A stretch of DNA of 64,000 bases from Bryoerythrophyllum caledonicum. Its lineage: Eukaryota > Streptophyta > Bryopsida > Pottiales > Pottiaceae. The DNA is taken from positions 5,120,168-5,184,167 of the forward strand of contig OZ020522.1 of the NCBI GenBank assembly GCA_963971425.1, written 5' to 3'. The translations under genes were made by a program, and so were the position numbers. This document shows positions 10,396 through 22,165 of this stretch, piece after piece; position 1 is the stretch's first letter; each line of letters opens with the position of its first letter. The notes beneath the pieces were generated by a model. It did not search any database and was not told where the DNA came from. It saw nothing but the letters and a program-made list of their open reading frames with translations.

Positions 10396-13300
10396 CTAAG
10401 TGATATCAGTGATAGAATCTATGCTAGTTTGGGACTCTGTCAGGGACTGGTTATCATCACATAGACTCCTATCAATGTTAACCTCATGATTGAAGTCACT
10501 ACATCCACTGCCAGTACTACCTATGGGCTCTTCTACTTCTGATGCTTCAACAACATATCTCTTGCCTTGTCGAGTACGTCCTATCCGCCACGCTTCACCA
10601 GCTTCTCGTGCCCCATACACATACCATGCTTCTCGCCTACGAGACGCGGCGGCAATGACCACTGGATCAGGTAATGTTTGCTCAGCTTCAAGAATTCGTT
10701 TCATCAACTTCGCGTCATATCTGTGTTGTATATTCCTATACCAAAACTCATACTGCTGCACAATAACACTAGTCCTCGCTTTTGTCCCTCCATGTTGTCC
10801 GTGGTATTGGCTTGATGCTTTGGCTGCATGGTGGGATTTCTCCATCCCTTGACAATTCCAAACAGACAAACTCCCATATTTCTCCACGAACCACGGTCCA
10901 TGCTTCACCAGTACATGCTGCAATTATTCAGTGTATGAGTGGAAATGGTATTATGCTTTCCCCATTGCAAAAAGTTTCTTGGATATCTGCTTTACCAACA
11001 ATCATTAGTCAAGGTCATAGAATTGACTTACAATGTAGTGTGTTACGTGACCCTCATCATGGGCAGCAATGAAAGCCCTTCCAAACGCTTCAACCAATAC
11101 TCTACAGTTCCTCCTCTGTTCATTTGTTAGAAGCAACCCTGTAAAGTATGGTTGCAGCGCTTCAAGGGTCTTCTATACTCTCCTGCGTTTCACCCTTGCC
11201 TGGCCATTCTCAAGGTTATTTGACTCCAAAGCAAGCACGTCCTTCCAGACCCGGTCATTCCCCGACCATGAACTTGGTCCAAACAACTTGCTTGCCAAGA
11301 CTCCACCAATGCTCTGCTTTTGGACTACATTCCATGTCTTACCAGACAATTGAGGATCGTGCTTCAGCACACAATTAGAACCCTCTACACCAATTGCACA
11401 CATACTTTTCTCCCTAGCATCTATTGCTCTCGATTTCCTCTCTTCATCTTGCATGTTCCAAATAAACATGAAGTGCAGATGGAGGACTTTCTCCGCTATA
11501 CGAACTAACACATTCAAAGTACAAATATGTGTCTGGCTAAGGGGAATTGGCAGAATTGGTTTCCATCGAGGATGTGTGTCGATGTGACACAGTGCACCTT
11601 GAATGCTGGGTGCAAACAGTCCTCCTTGCCAAGTTCCTTTTCCACGAGAGGATGATGTCCGTTCTGCTTCAGCTTCTCTACAAACCCTCAAACGTTCATG
11701 CTTTTGCTCGCAATATATGCAATTCATCTTGCATGCGGGTCCATGTTGTAGCCCGTACATATACTTTATCGTTTTCATATCTCCACTTAGATGCCACTCG
11801 ACTGGAAAACTCCCATAGCCCGGCACTTCTAGATGTTCCCCATCAGATTGTGCTGTAATAACCTCTGGAAACCTTGTTTGCTGAAACACCCAGTCCAAGA
11901 TATCATAGGACTCTTTCTCCACCTGAAAGCAACCTATTGGCCATATTTCTTACTCATATTGCATTGAAAAATACCTCTCATCATTTTTTTGAATCTTAGG
12001 ATCTAGAGCTCGATTCATGAGTGTCAGGCTCACTCGCTCAAACTTCTTCCTATGAAGCACTTCCGCCTCGTCCAGCTTCAGCACAAATATAAGCGGTCCA
12101 CCGTTGCATTCTGAAAGGAACCAAAGTTAGTGGGAAGCACTAAGCATCAAAGACATTAATGATATACCCTGTTGCAGCAAACTAGATCATAGAAGAAATC
12201 AGATTCAAACAATTTTTTCACTTACCTTCAACTATAATGTCATAAAACAACACCATTGACCGCAAGACAACTTTAATATCAGCAAAGAGGTTATTTTTGT
12301 CGTGGAGAATAACCTCTTTGGATTTCCTAACCACCTTCTTACCAACCTTGACTTCTGGAATGATTCGCCGTCCTTCTATGTGGTAATGATCTCCAATGAA
12401 CTGCGGAAGTTTACTATTCATTTTCCTTTGCAACTGTGCCACCCTTGCACTAGACGGCAAAAGACCTCCTTTCACTTCAGGTGCCACCGCAGTGACTCGA
12501 TGCTTTATAGCCTTGCATAGTGCATGGTATCCCCTGTGTGTTACATTGTTGCCATCACACACTCCCAACATTACTTTCTCACTCAACTCCCTTTGTATCT
12601 TCTTTAAGGTAGTCTTTGTTGCAATCGCATATGCCTGACTCATCCTAGGCTGCTCTCCCAACCTCAAAGCCTCACCAGCGGACATAACATTTGCAATAGC
12701 ATGTACTGTAGCAATATGAGAATCCCCAACCCCTCCCAATCTTTTCTTCTGTCCACGTGCTTTATTTGATTGCTGTAGGAGATTGACTAGTCGAGGTTGA
12801 ATCTGTGCCCTCAATACTGTCCGGCGCCGTTTGGCATTGCCTAAACCTGCCATGCAAATTGAAGTACCCTATTCAGATTCATAGATAGACTCGAGACCCA
12901 ACATGCAACAAAAGAGGATCAACGCTCAAACCTGGTGCAAGTTCATCTACGTTCTTCATGCTCCCGACGTGTACACGTTTACGGAGTCCCCTTGGAGTTT
13001 CTACCATATATTGAACATCAACTTGTAGCTTCTCGTATGATGCCTTGCATCTTGACAAATCCGCCTCCAAAGAATTCATTGTCTTCTAGTTTCTTTGAGC
13101 TGCTGTAGTGAGTGACATCATCAATTCTTCACATGTTGCTTCTAAAGTGTCCACTTTGCTTTGCAATCGATTGCGCTCCTCTACAAGCTCAGTTGTACTC
13201 TGTGACATACTTTCAACTATACCACGTTGGACCTCGTATTCTTGTTGAAGACGGCAAATATCTGCTTCATAAACTCGAATTGTTGACTGCAAGTCCATCA

Positions 13301-13625
13301 AGGTGCCATTCATGCCAGCACCTCGACTTAAGCGCTTTGTGTAGCCCAACATACCCCCTTCGCCATGGCATAAAAACTCTAAATATGTTTTTGTTGTGTT
13401 AAAGCATGGAGGAGAATTTGTAGCTGGATCCACTGGATAGAAGCCACCGTTAACCCAAAGATCAATGTGAGTTTCACCTGCTGCCCTCCTCGTTGCAAAA
13501 TTTGCACGACTATCCTGATTTTCTAAGAACACTCCTCTCTTGATAACTGGAGCATACTTAGAATTCAACGTCACCTGAGGAATATAACTACTATTGTTGG
13601 TATTTGTAACGTCCCTTAGTGCCAT
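10396..13625 (-). pseudogene. Decayed multi-exon gene of a mobile-element-associated family (QGMEKSHH type)
   Basis: Reading leftward, exon blocks lie at 13625-12931, 12846-12219, about 12109-11990, 11922-11060 and 10923-10396. Plausible GT-AG borders include a donor after 12931, an acceptor ending at 12847, a donor at the end of the 12219 block (GTAAGT) and an acceptor near 12110. Visible features are a coiled coil (about 13300-13090), a basic patch (KRRRTV), a block SGDMKTIKYMYG followed by CKMNCIYC, and a C-terminal block KYGSLSVWNCQGMEKSHHAAK...HGG. Similar combinations occur in transposase-like proteins of cnidarians and oomycetes as I remember them, but I cannot name the family. At least two in-frame TAG stops (around 13086 and 11173) interrupt otherwise continuous frames, so it is probably dead. 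Confidence 0.55.
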
Positions 13626-14924
13626 GTTGAAGGGACGTTACAAACCATGCACAACTAAAGCTCACAAGAAAGTTTCAATTGAAGAGTGAATCTAGGACAC
13701 ATAATACGACGTCTATATTTTAGGCCATTTACATTAAATGGTTCCTGATTCTTGGAGTTGAAGCAACTTGAAGAATTTCTTCATGGAAACCACCACTTAA
13801 CGCTTGTTCAGTTAGAAATGAAGTTGGAAGTGATGTTACTAAGTAGCAATCTAACGATTGAGGAAAGGAATTTTTGTCATGATTCAAGTAATTTGAATTC
13901 AACTCTTGAGTCTTAACTGATCTACTTAGCTTACTTAACTTAACTGATTTGGATGTAACCTCTGACTATACCATATAAAATTCTTCTTCAGGTTTTCAAT
14001 TAATTTTAGGAGAAAACTTCACTTAACACTACAATGCAAGAAGTGAATCACCAAGCAAAGCACTAGACTTGACCACAGACAGCGTGAAAACAAGAACTTT
14101 GATCGAAGCAAAAACTTTGCTGCAGCAGGAAAATTAAAGGCAATAATTTTGCAAGATGTAACCTCATTAGAAGTTCTCCGCAAACAACACATATGGTTTG
14201 TATCAACAATAAAGGTTACGGTGAAGGAATACAAGCAAACCCCTACATGACAGACAACGTGAAAATAAAACTTGCTTTGATCCATGCAAGGAGGCTGTGC
14301 TGCAGCAAGATTCAAGGAATAGACCGAAAGTTAAGGAATACTTGGGGCATCCAAAAACACGCCACATCCCACATATCACATGTCTTGCCGCCACTTCACA
14401 TTTCTCCTTCCCGCCCTACTAACATCTTGTTGGCATATTATACTAATATTTAATTTGTACACTAAGGCCTTGTCGGCTTATTTTACTAACATTCACTTAG
14501 TACACCTGTGCCTTGTTGGCATAATATACTACTATTTCTTTAGCGCGGTAGGTTGACTTTGAAGTTAAAAACTCATTTCGGCAAGTACAACTGCTGATCT
14601 TCTAATTATAATATTTTTTGAAATGACAACATGAATTCCAATCACAAATAAAATGGACTTAACTCACTGTTGCCACAATGGCCAACATGGCCTTGCCCCA
14701 AATGCCACGACATGTACATTGTTGTACCATGCATTGGTACATTGCGCCTGATAATGATGCCCATGAGGCTGCCCCGAGCTGAGTCAATGTTGCCCATGCG
14801 TCCTTGGCGCCGAATCTAACTTGCCCGACTTGGCCTTGCAGGGCCTTTTGGAGACCCCAAAACTTCTCTAATGCTTAGTCCAAGTAGTCCAACCATAATC
14901 CGCGAGCCCCAGCCACATCTTGGC
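13626..14924. repeat. Non-coding interval with short direct repeats
   Basis: No gene is seen. A roughly 100-bp block with AAAACTTTGCTGCAGCAGG (about 14050-14160) recurs in diverged form at about 14245-14330. At 14400-14540 a roughly 60-bp unit (CTTGTTGGCATAATATACTA-like) is repeated two to three times. This probably includes the 3' end of the LINE to the right. Confidence 0.5.
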
Positions 14925-15587
14925 TTAAGCCTTCTGATGATGCCACCGAACGTTGTAGAAGGCAACATCATTTCTCTCGATCCAGAGAGTCCAGATGATG
15001 ATGCCCCTTAAGAGTAACCAGATCTTGCTGAAAGGCTTGAACCTATTCTGAATACGATGCCCAAAAATGCCATGCTTCCACGTCAAAGCAGGGCTAGCCA
15101 TTCTAAGAGGGTCCGCAGCAACAGGGGTTTCGTAGTCTGAGGTCGCTGAAGGCCCAGAACCTTGAGTCTTGTTCATCTGCAGCCTTAAAGCATGCCCGAG
15201 CGTCTGCGGAGGAGTCGTGGTCACACACACCTGTCTCGAAGGGAGCATCCTCGCAATGAGCGTCGCGCCCCACTGCCACGTTAACTTCGCGGACTCACAA
15301 TCCCAGAACCTATGCATGACGGATTCCGGCATGCCACAGTTACATACCGGGCACTGAACGTCCAACGTCTCTTGGCACCTTCCCCTCTAAACGTTGACCG
15401 CCACAACTTTGTGCCAGAGAGACCACAGGAGACCAACCTCTTTCTGCATCCGATCAGGGTCCCTACACATTGAGCCACCGAAGTTTATACGTGCTAGGGA
15501 GAATCCTCCTTCATTTAGTCTCCACCATAGAAGGGACTGATTGCGACTACGCAGTAGGGAGCGTCCAAGTGCAGTGGTAAACTGCAT
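14925..15587 (-). pseudogene. LINE C-terminal zf-RVT domain
   Basis: The block CPVCNCGMPESVMHRFWDCE (C-x2-C...H-x4-C) followed by IWTLWIERNDVAFYN matches the zinc-binding reverse-transcriptase-associated domain at the end of plant LINE ORF2. The 146-residue piece up to 15365 is open. Further upstream sequence is in other frames. Confidence 0.75.
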
Positions 15588-15619
15588 GAGAGGAAAGCCG
15601 GTAGGGTAGAAGTCAGCTA

Positions 15620-16185
15620 GGGTTACTCACTTTTGAGCAAAAAGTATACACCTGAAAGTATATATTTTTGGACAAAAAAACTTGATTTTGCCCAATTTCA
15701 TGGAAAAAAAAGGTTTTTCTTCAGAAAAAAGTATGTTTCAAGATGGATCCATGCATGGTTTATCTAATTGGATAAGATATTAAAGCAAAAATCAACAATG
15801 ATTCCTATTTCAGGAGCCTTGAAGAAATATCTTATTTTTTAGCAATAAAAGTGAAAATATGTTTCCGATCTAGAATTTTCAATTATAATATATGAACACA
15901 TTATATCGTGAATGTGTTCCAAAACTTTTGAAGTATTTGACTTCGTAGAACACTCAAAATAAGTATATTTGGTAAATGTCATATACTTGTGACAAGTATA
16001 TACTGATGAAAGATATACCTATATTGGCCAAACCATAAGTCAGAACTCAACATTTTTGGTGTTTTTAGACTTTAAATCAAGGCGATTATCACATTCCATC
16101 AATAGAATTCCAAGATCGGTCCCACATTTGCACTATGCAGCAAAAGAAGGTCTGTGATTCTCTCCAAAACCATTTGTGACACTAT
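15620..16185. other. AT-rich insertion inside the LINE
   Basis: GC-rich LINE coding sequence stops near 15620 and resumes after about 16185. Between them is AT-rich DNA with repeated AAGTATATAC-like words (15640-15670 and 15995-16015). It has no coding capacity. It is probably an inserted non-autonomous element, but I could not identify matching ends. Confidence 0.45.
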
Positions 16186-17178
16186 AAATATACCACCTTA
16201 GAGGACTTTCACCCGGTACTCCACTGGAACCGCGCTGGATCCCATCTCAGTTGGTCAATCCTCCCCTAATAGAACTAGATAGCCGTCTTTTTCGGCCCAC
16301 GAGAGACTGCAAGGACGCGGACCCTTCTGATAACACCAACATGTCTCGTAACACGCTCTTCGCCTCTGTTGCCCCACACAACACTTCTAAAACGCGACTC
16401 CCAAGTGATCGGCTGCAAGCACGAGGATGCAGCACGGACCAAATACGTTTGAGAGCCTATCGGGATATCGACCACGCCCATTCCAATTTGTGGTCTAGAC
16501 CTTTCACCAGCTTAAAAAATCAGATCAGGAGCTTCTGCATTTACTGAGTTGAACAGGGTGATCCATTCACCGCAATTTGCTCGGTTGACAGTCTTTCCCA
16601 TGCACCCTGATCAGTATTTTGCAGTGAGAAGAGACATTGCGCTTCCGGAAAGTCCATAAAACCACCGTTCTTGTGTCAAGCGTCCGTGTGTCCACAAAGT
16701 CCTTTCTAGTACAAGGTGAGAGCGCGCGTTCTAGAAAACCCATTTCCAATGGTGTGAAGACTGGAATGGTGCCAAAAGCTACAATCAAATAAGTTACTCG
16801 TCTATGTTGCCAGGTTGAGGGGGCTCAAGTGACGGAAGGAGTAACTTCCATGCAGACGAAGCTTGGTTCCACATCTTTGACCCCCTCTTTGTTTGATGCT
16901 TGGACAGGGTGAAGAATTCCAAGCTGCTGGGCCACAATTCCGCCGTGTACAGTTGGTAAGACGCCAGTCTGAATCTGAGGAGAACCTACAGATTAGATGA
17001 TCCCGGTTCTAAGGCTTTCAGGATCCACTTGACCATAAGTACCATAGTAGCTTCTTCCAAATTAATCATAGAAAAAATCGTCTACGGATTGGGTAGAGAG
17101 GGACATGCCGAATGGCGCTCCTAGTAGCTTGCTTACCTCGACATTATCAGCCCATGTAATTCCCAAGTGCTCCGTCCA

Positions 17179-18268
17179 TCAATTGCGGCCGGGGCCATTC
17201 CAGTCCTGCCAATAGCCACTCGATTTGGCCCAGTTGATTACAAGGCCGGTGGCAACGTAGAAGAGGTCCAACATATGGACAAGACGTCTAACCAAGCTTT
17301 CGTGGCCAAGTAGAGTAAAGAAAGTATCATCCGCATATTGAACGAGAATCTGCTCTCTATCATTACATGGTAGTTGAATACCTTTAATCTGCCCATCTCT
17401 AGCTTCAATCTGTACCATGGTATTCAACGCTTCTGCAACAATTATGAAAAGGTATGGCGCAAGGGGACAACCTTGTCAAACGCCCCTCTCAATCTTAAAC
17501 ACAGGAGAAGAGACCCTATTAACTTTGACAGCAGAGGAAGCATCTTGAAAAAGAAGCGAAATCATGGACAGGAATTCATCTAGGAATTCATCTAGGAATC
17601 CAAATGCAGCGATAATCTTGAACAAGCAGCTCCAATCCACCATATCGTACGCCTTGGTGAAATCAAGTTTAAGGAATAAGAGTGGTTGATTTGGCTGTTT
17701 TGCCCACTCCATTGTTGTGTAGGTGAGGATCAAGTTGTCTAAGATAAATGTGAGAAGTAAGAACGCCGACTGTTCCGGACTAATGATGTCCATCAAGATG
17801 GGTTGGAGTCAAAGTTGCAAGGCTTTTGCATAAATCTTGTATGTCAGGTTAAGGAGCAAAATCAGACGCTAGTTGGTGAGGGCGCACCGGGGGCCTCCTT
17901 TGTGTAGTAGTGCCAACATACCATGAGTGACTCTAGGTGGAAGTCTGCCTAGGCTAATGCTATCCTGAATCATGCGGGTATATTCCATTCCAAGAAGATC
18001 CCAAAAGAAGCTATAGAATTCAAGCACAATCCCGTCCGGCCCCGGGGATTTTCCTTTTTTCATATCTTCTTGGGCCTTGTAGAGCTTGGGTTCCGTCACG
18101 TACCTGACCTTTGAGCAAGGTCTTCACTTGTAGAGAAAGCTTGTCTGACAGAAAATCGAGCACTTGCTGCTCCGCTAGAACCAATGTAGCTGATAGCATC
18201 CTCACAATATACAGTTCTTGATAGTAGGCTTGGCATGTACGCTCCAAGTCAATACGCGAAGTCTGCAT
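17179..18268 (-). pseudogene. LINE reverse transcriptase domain
   Basis: Canonical RT blocks appear in order on the minus strand: KKGKSPGPDGIVLEFYSFFW (about 18060), LALLHKGG (17900), LLFLKLDFTKAYDMVDW (about 17660, holding the first catalytic Asp) and VQYADDTFF (about 17330, the YADD catalytic box). Blocks fall in different frames and are separated by stops, so the enzyme is inactive as it stands. Confidence 0.9.
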
Positions 18269-18859
18269 TTGCCCATCCTTGTCTAGTAATTCAGAAATTT
18301 GTGACGTAGAGGACCTCGACTTGTAAGAGGTAAAAAATTCTCTAGAACATCAGTCACTTGTTTCCAGCCTTTTAAGTCGGCTTCTCAGGCGCTACCCCTC
18401 AATCTTCTTTTTCTCAAAGACTTGCAGCTAGTCTGTGATGTTGGCAAGTCGATCTAGGTGAACTTAGCTGCCTGGATCTAATTGCAACATTGTCAAGGCG
18501 GCCTCAAGGTCACCACGTAGCTACATTTCTTGCTTTTTGCTTTCCCGAGCCTTGCTTATGCACAATTCTTTGTAGAATTTTACCGCTTTCTGGATCTTGC
18601 CAAAGAATGCAAGGTGGGAATGATTGGACCATATTCTTCTCACACTTGCTTGCACCTCGGGGTCTTTCAGCCATGAAGCGTTCATAATGTAATGCGATTG
18701 CCGCGGTTGTTGTGGCTCCAGCCAAAGCTCGCGCCAAACCGGGAGGTGTTCAGAGTGCGCCAAATCACCAAGAATGCGGTAGGTGGCACTGGTGGCAGTG
18801 GGTTGCTGCCCCGGAAGGTGTACGTTCTATCGAGCCTAGGAAGGACCCTCCGCTTGTCC

Positions 18860-19451
18860 CTTCTCCTACTATCCCAAGAGAACCGCAGTCGGATGTTGCT
18901 TTAAAAATGACCTCTACTTCTAATGCATCCACTAGCTCGTGAAAGAGGTTCTTATCTTCTTCCGTTCTATATGACTCACAGAAGTTTGATTTGTCCGTAC
19001 TTGTTTCCACGAAGTTCCAGTCTCTAGTAAGTACCCACCGGCAGTCGTGCGGGAGGGCGCAGAGTAGCTCCCGTTAGAGTTGGCTCCTTTCATTCGGCGT
19101 GTGTGGGCAGTACACATTGAGAATGGCCAGATCTCCGCCCGGAAGCTGAGTCAAACGAACCCACTGAATATTACCTCGTTGTGAGTGGCCCTGTCCGGAT
19201 ATGAGGTGGTTTAACTCAGGCAAAATCCACATGGCAATCCCGCCGCTACCGGCTCTCTCAGCTCTATCTACATTATTGTATGCGACTTGCGCCTTGCAAC
19301 CAAAGAACCTCGCCTCGGGCCACAAGAAGTTGACAAGTGCTTGAAATCTCATACCTTGTAACTTTGTTTCTTGGTAGCAATCCACATTTAACTTCCCAAG
19401 TAGTTGGCGGTAGTAGTCCAGGATCACACCTATTTTGACAAGGTCGTTCAT
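18860..19451 (-). pseudogene. LINE APE-type endonuclease domain
   Basis: The frame at 19451-19074 contains QETKL (a catalytic metal-binding Glu motif of APE-like nucleases), GSGGIAMW and LAILNVYCPHTPNER. The following DWNFVET-like block continues near 19010 in another frame. The order and motifs fit the N-terminal endonuclease of L1 ORF2. Confidence 0.8.
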
Positions 19452-20347
19452 ACCTTGTACGTTTTGGCTAATGGTTGTTATCTTTATGAGGGTTGAAGGT
19501 GCGGGATGCGTAACTACTCACCTTGCTCTGCAAGATCTCTACCCGACGACTGAATAGACTTCCCAGACCTTCTCCTTGATGGCGACTAGATGCCCAGTCC
19601 AGGGGAGCCAGGTTTGGCTTGTTCCCTAAATCGGTGGGCTTGTCAATGTTTGGCAATGCGGGTCGACGCTCTGGTCTTCACCGGGGAGTGCGGGAAGTAA
19701 ACGTCATCGACGCCTTGTTCCTTCAACCATTCTTTTATTACTTGTACAAAGTATATAGGTATGCAATTCATCCGTGTTCTTTGGTTGTCTACTTGTTCGG
19801 CTTGCTCTCCTCCTTGAACAGACTGCAGTTAGTCTTGACTAAAACAGAGCTTGACTGTTTCAAAGGTTCGGCTTGTAAGTGGGGAGTTCCCGCCTTGATT
19901 GAGAACGAAGAGCTGATCATCCCTCGGACTCGGGCAAGGCGGCGTCGTGTCATCAGGCATCTCGACATTATCGATAGTCGGTAGAGCTCGTGAGCATGAT
20001 GACGTCTCGAACCTGGTGATAGTGTGAGCTGCCACCTCAATGTTCGCGGAGCTGGAAATCTCTCATGTAGAGGTCGAGGTTCCACAGTCCATGTTGTCTT
20101 CGTTTACGTGCGCCACCAGTCTGCCCTTCTCACTTTGTGTTTCCTGCCTTGTAGATGTGTTTGACGTGCTTGGGGTCAGGTCTGTATGAACCGCTAGGTT
20201 GGGTCGACCAACTACGCCGGCTGTCTCTATGTGTGAGTCAAGGCTTCACCGGAGCTCCCTTTCTTGGACGCTGCCGCTTTCTCTCGTGATTGACACGTCC
20301 TGCTTCGGTGTGGACGGTTGAGCTCGCTCTCTCCACTCCTTCCTCAC

Positions 20348-20881
20348 TCAATTGGCGTCATTCATTCCAGAGAATTTGGAGGCGTTAGGATCATATCCCC
20401 TTGCTTGTCCCCCGTATTTCCCCGCATTATACTTGAGCTCACGTCTAGGCCCTTGTGCTTCTGTGAATAAGAGCTGGTTTGGTACCTCTTGCGCACTCGG
20501 CGGTGGTGCCACTGCTTCAGTGGTGCCCAAAGGCTGCCTCCACATCAGTTGTGTGTCAACAAGGTGTGATGCTCCGGTCTCCACGTGTTTCAAAGAAGAT
20601 GGAGGCAGACTTGATTTTGATGTCAGACGACGCGAGTATTGAAAAATTTTACAGTCTTTGATCAGCTGAGACGTAGATAGGCAGAACCGACACCTTATCG
20701 GAGGGTTGTTGTAATCTACAACAACCGTTGTGGTGGCACAAGAAACGGGATTGACCATGTCGATGTTGACAATGAAGGGTTCCCCAGAGATGACGGTAAT
20801 ACAGAACCTTGCCCAGCTGTGTGCTATGTCTTGCCCACTACTACGGGGTTTGTCCGGTAAGGCTATTAGCGTAATCCACAC
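20348..20881 (-). pseudogene. LINE ORF1 C-terminal part with zinc knuckle
   Basis: 177 residues contain IRCRFCLSTSQLIKDC, close to the CCHC knuckle pattern of plant LINE ORF1, followed by a Pro/Ser-rich tail. The N-terminal RNA-binding part is not present in an open frame. The assignment to ORF1 follows from its position upstream of the endonuclease. Confidence 0.6.
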
Positions 20882-21053
20882 TGGGATTTAGGTGCGGTGT
20901 GCTAGTCCGATACAGCGACTCTCGGAGTTTTTCTCCAAGTGTGGCCTAGGTTGGATGGAAGGATGCGTGTTGGCCGAGGTGTGGCGTAGGTGCAACCAAT
21001 TCTAGCTCAATCCTCTTTTTATTCTTCAGTTCACTAGCATGCCACATTTAAGT

Positions 21054-21097
21054 AAATCTGGACTTTTGAAAGTCTAGATTGGTCAAAGTCCAGATTT
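21054..21097. repeat. 13-bp stem hairpin at the left margin of element 1
   Basis: AAATCTGGACTTT (21054-21066) is exactly inverted at 21085-21097 around an 18-nt loop. It lies between the LINE and the first GATC palindrome, so it may mark the left end of element 1. No mate can be looked for, because the right end is outside the window. Confidence 0.6.
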
Positions 21098-21135
21098 ATT
21101 CAAAGAAAATCTAACAAAATATGATATAGAGATGC

Positions 21136-21900
21136 TTCGTAAGATCCTATGATCTAACAAAGATGGTCATTAAATTTTGAAAGTTAGAAACTTCACAAGA
21201 GAAACAATTAATAAATTGTAGGAATGTGTGATGTAGCAAGTGACCTTGCAAGGATAGGAGAATCATAGTAGAAGTGACCTTGCATCACAGGATAGGAAGA
21301 TCCTACCATCACCATTTATTAGTACTATTAGAAGTGAGAAGAATAATGTATTTATTGCATCTACAGTGAGAAACAAACGTAGCATGTAAGCAGTTCCACT
21401 AGAAACAAAAGTATTTGAGGAGGGGTAATACATTATAAAGAAATTATGACATCGCCTAGGTTTATGTACATGTGAGCATCTTACATAGGCAGCTAGAAGA
21501 AGCAGGACCGTAGGATCCTGCTATCTCATTGGAAGAGTTTTAAGGAAATTACTAGATAATAGTACTGTTTAAATTGCATCAAATGGCAGGAAAGTAACGT
21601 AGCAGAGTAGGAGTTAACGGTAGGATCACAAGTATCTGAAAAGAGCTCATACATTGTCGACAATTAATGACAACGCCGAATTATATGCATTATAATTAAA
21701 ATAGATGTACACATTTATCATAGACAGCAAGGAGCAGCAGGATCGTAGGATCCTACTATCTTGCTAGAAGAGTTCAAGAAAAAGACGAGCGATGAGAAAA
21801 CTGTGCTATCTTGCTGGAAAACTTCTACGACATCACAAGTCGTGTTGTGGAAAGTCACAGCTGGATTTCGAGGAGGTCAAGGTCGCAGGATCCTACGATA
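21136..21900. repeat. GATC-palindrome copies, left flank of element 1
   Basis: Copies of a 20-bp palindrome with consensus GATCGTAGGATCCTACGATC occur at 21136-21155, 21505-21526, 21741-21760 and 21881-21900, with weaker matches near 21290 and 21620. The DNA between them is non-coding. They lie downstream of the DUF7869-type gene and upstream of nothing else, which suggests they belong to the element rather than to a gene promoter. Confidence 0.8.
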
Positions 21901-22165
21901 TTGCTAGAGAACCCTAATACCATCAAGGGTCCGCCACGTTTGCAGCTTCAAGATTAGCCAATGCTGCAATTCGGTCCCTCTTTGGAATCGTGCGGGTCTT
22001 AGGGTTCGTTCTACCTGACGCGGAGGCAAATACGACGGCATTAACATGAACTTGAAGTGGACGTCGTTTTTCCGGAATCCACGTTGCTGCCCAACAATCC
22101 TCATACTTCTTCTTGTGGTTTTTCAATTGATTTCTCGGCTCCCAGAATTGGATAATGAACTTCCA

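Larger units (their letters stand above)
14925..20990 (-). mobile_element. Decayed L1-clade LINE (non-LTR retrotransposon)
   Basis: The minus strand carries, in order, an ORF1 zinc-knuckle region (20881-20348), an APE-type endonuclease (19451 to about 18860), a reverse transcriptase (about 18300-17179) and a C-terminal zf-RVT cysteine/histidine region (15587-14925). This is the order of plant L1 elements. Frames are broken many times. The 5' end of ORF1 (the usual DUF4283 part) is missing or beyond recognition near 20881-20990. An AT-rich insertion splits the region between 15620 and 16185. No poly-A tail or target duplication can be fixed. Confidence 0.85.
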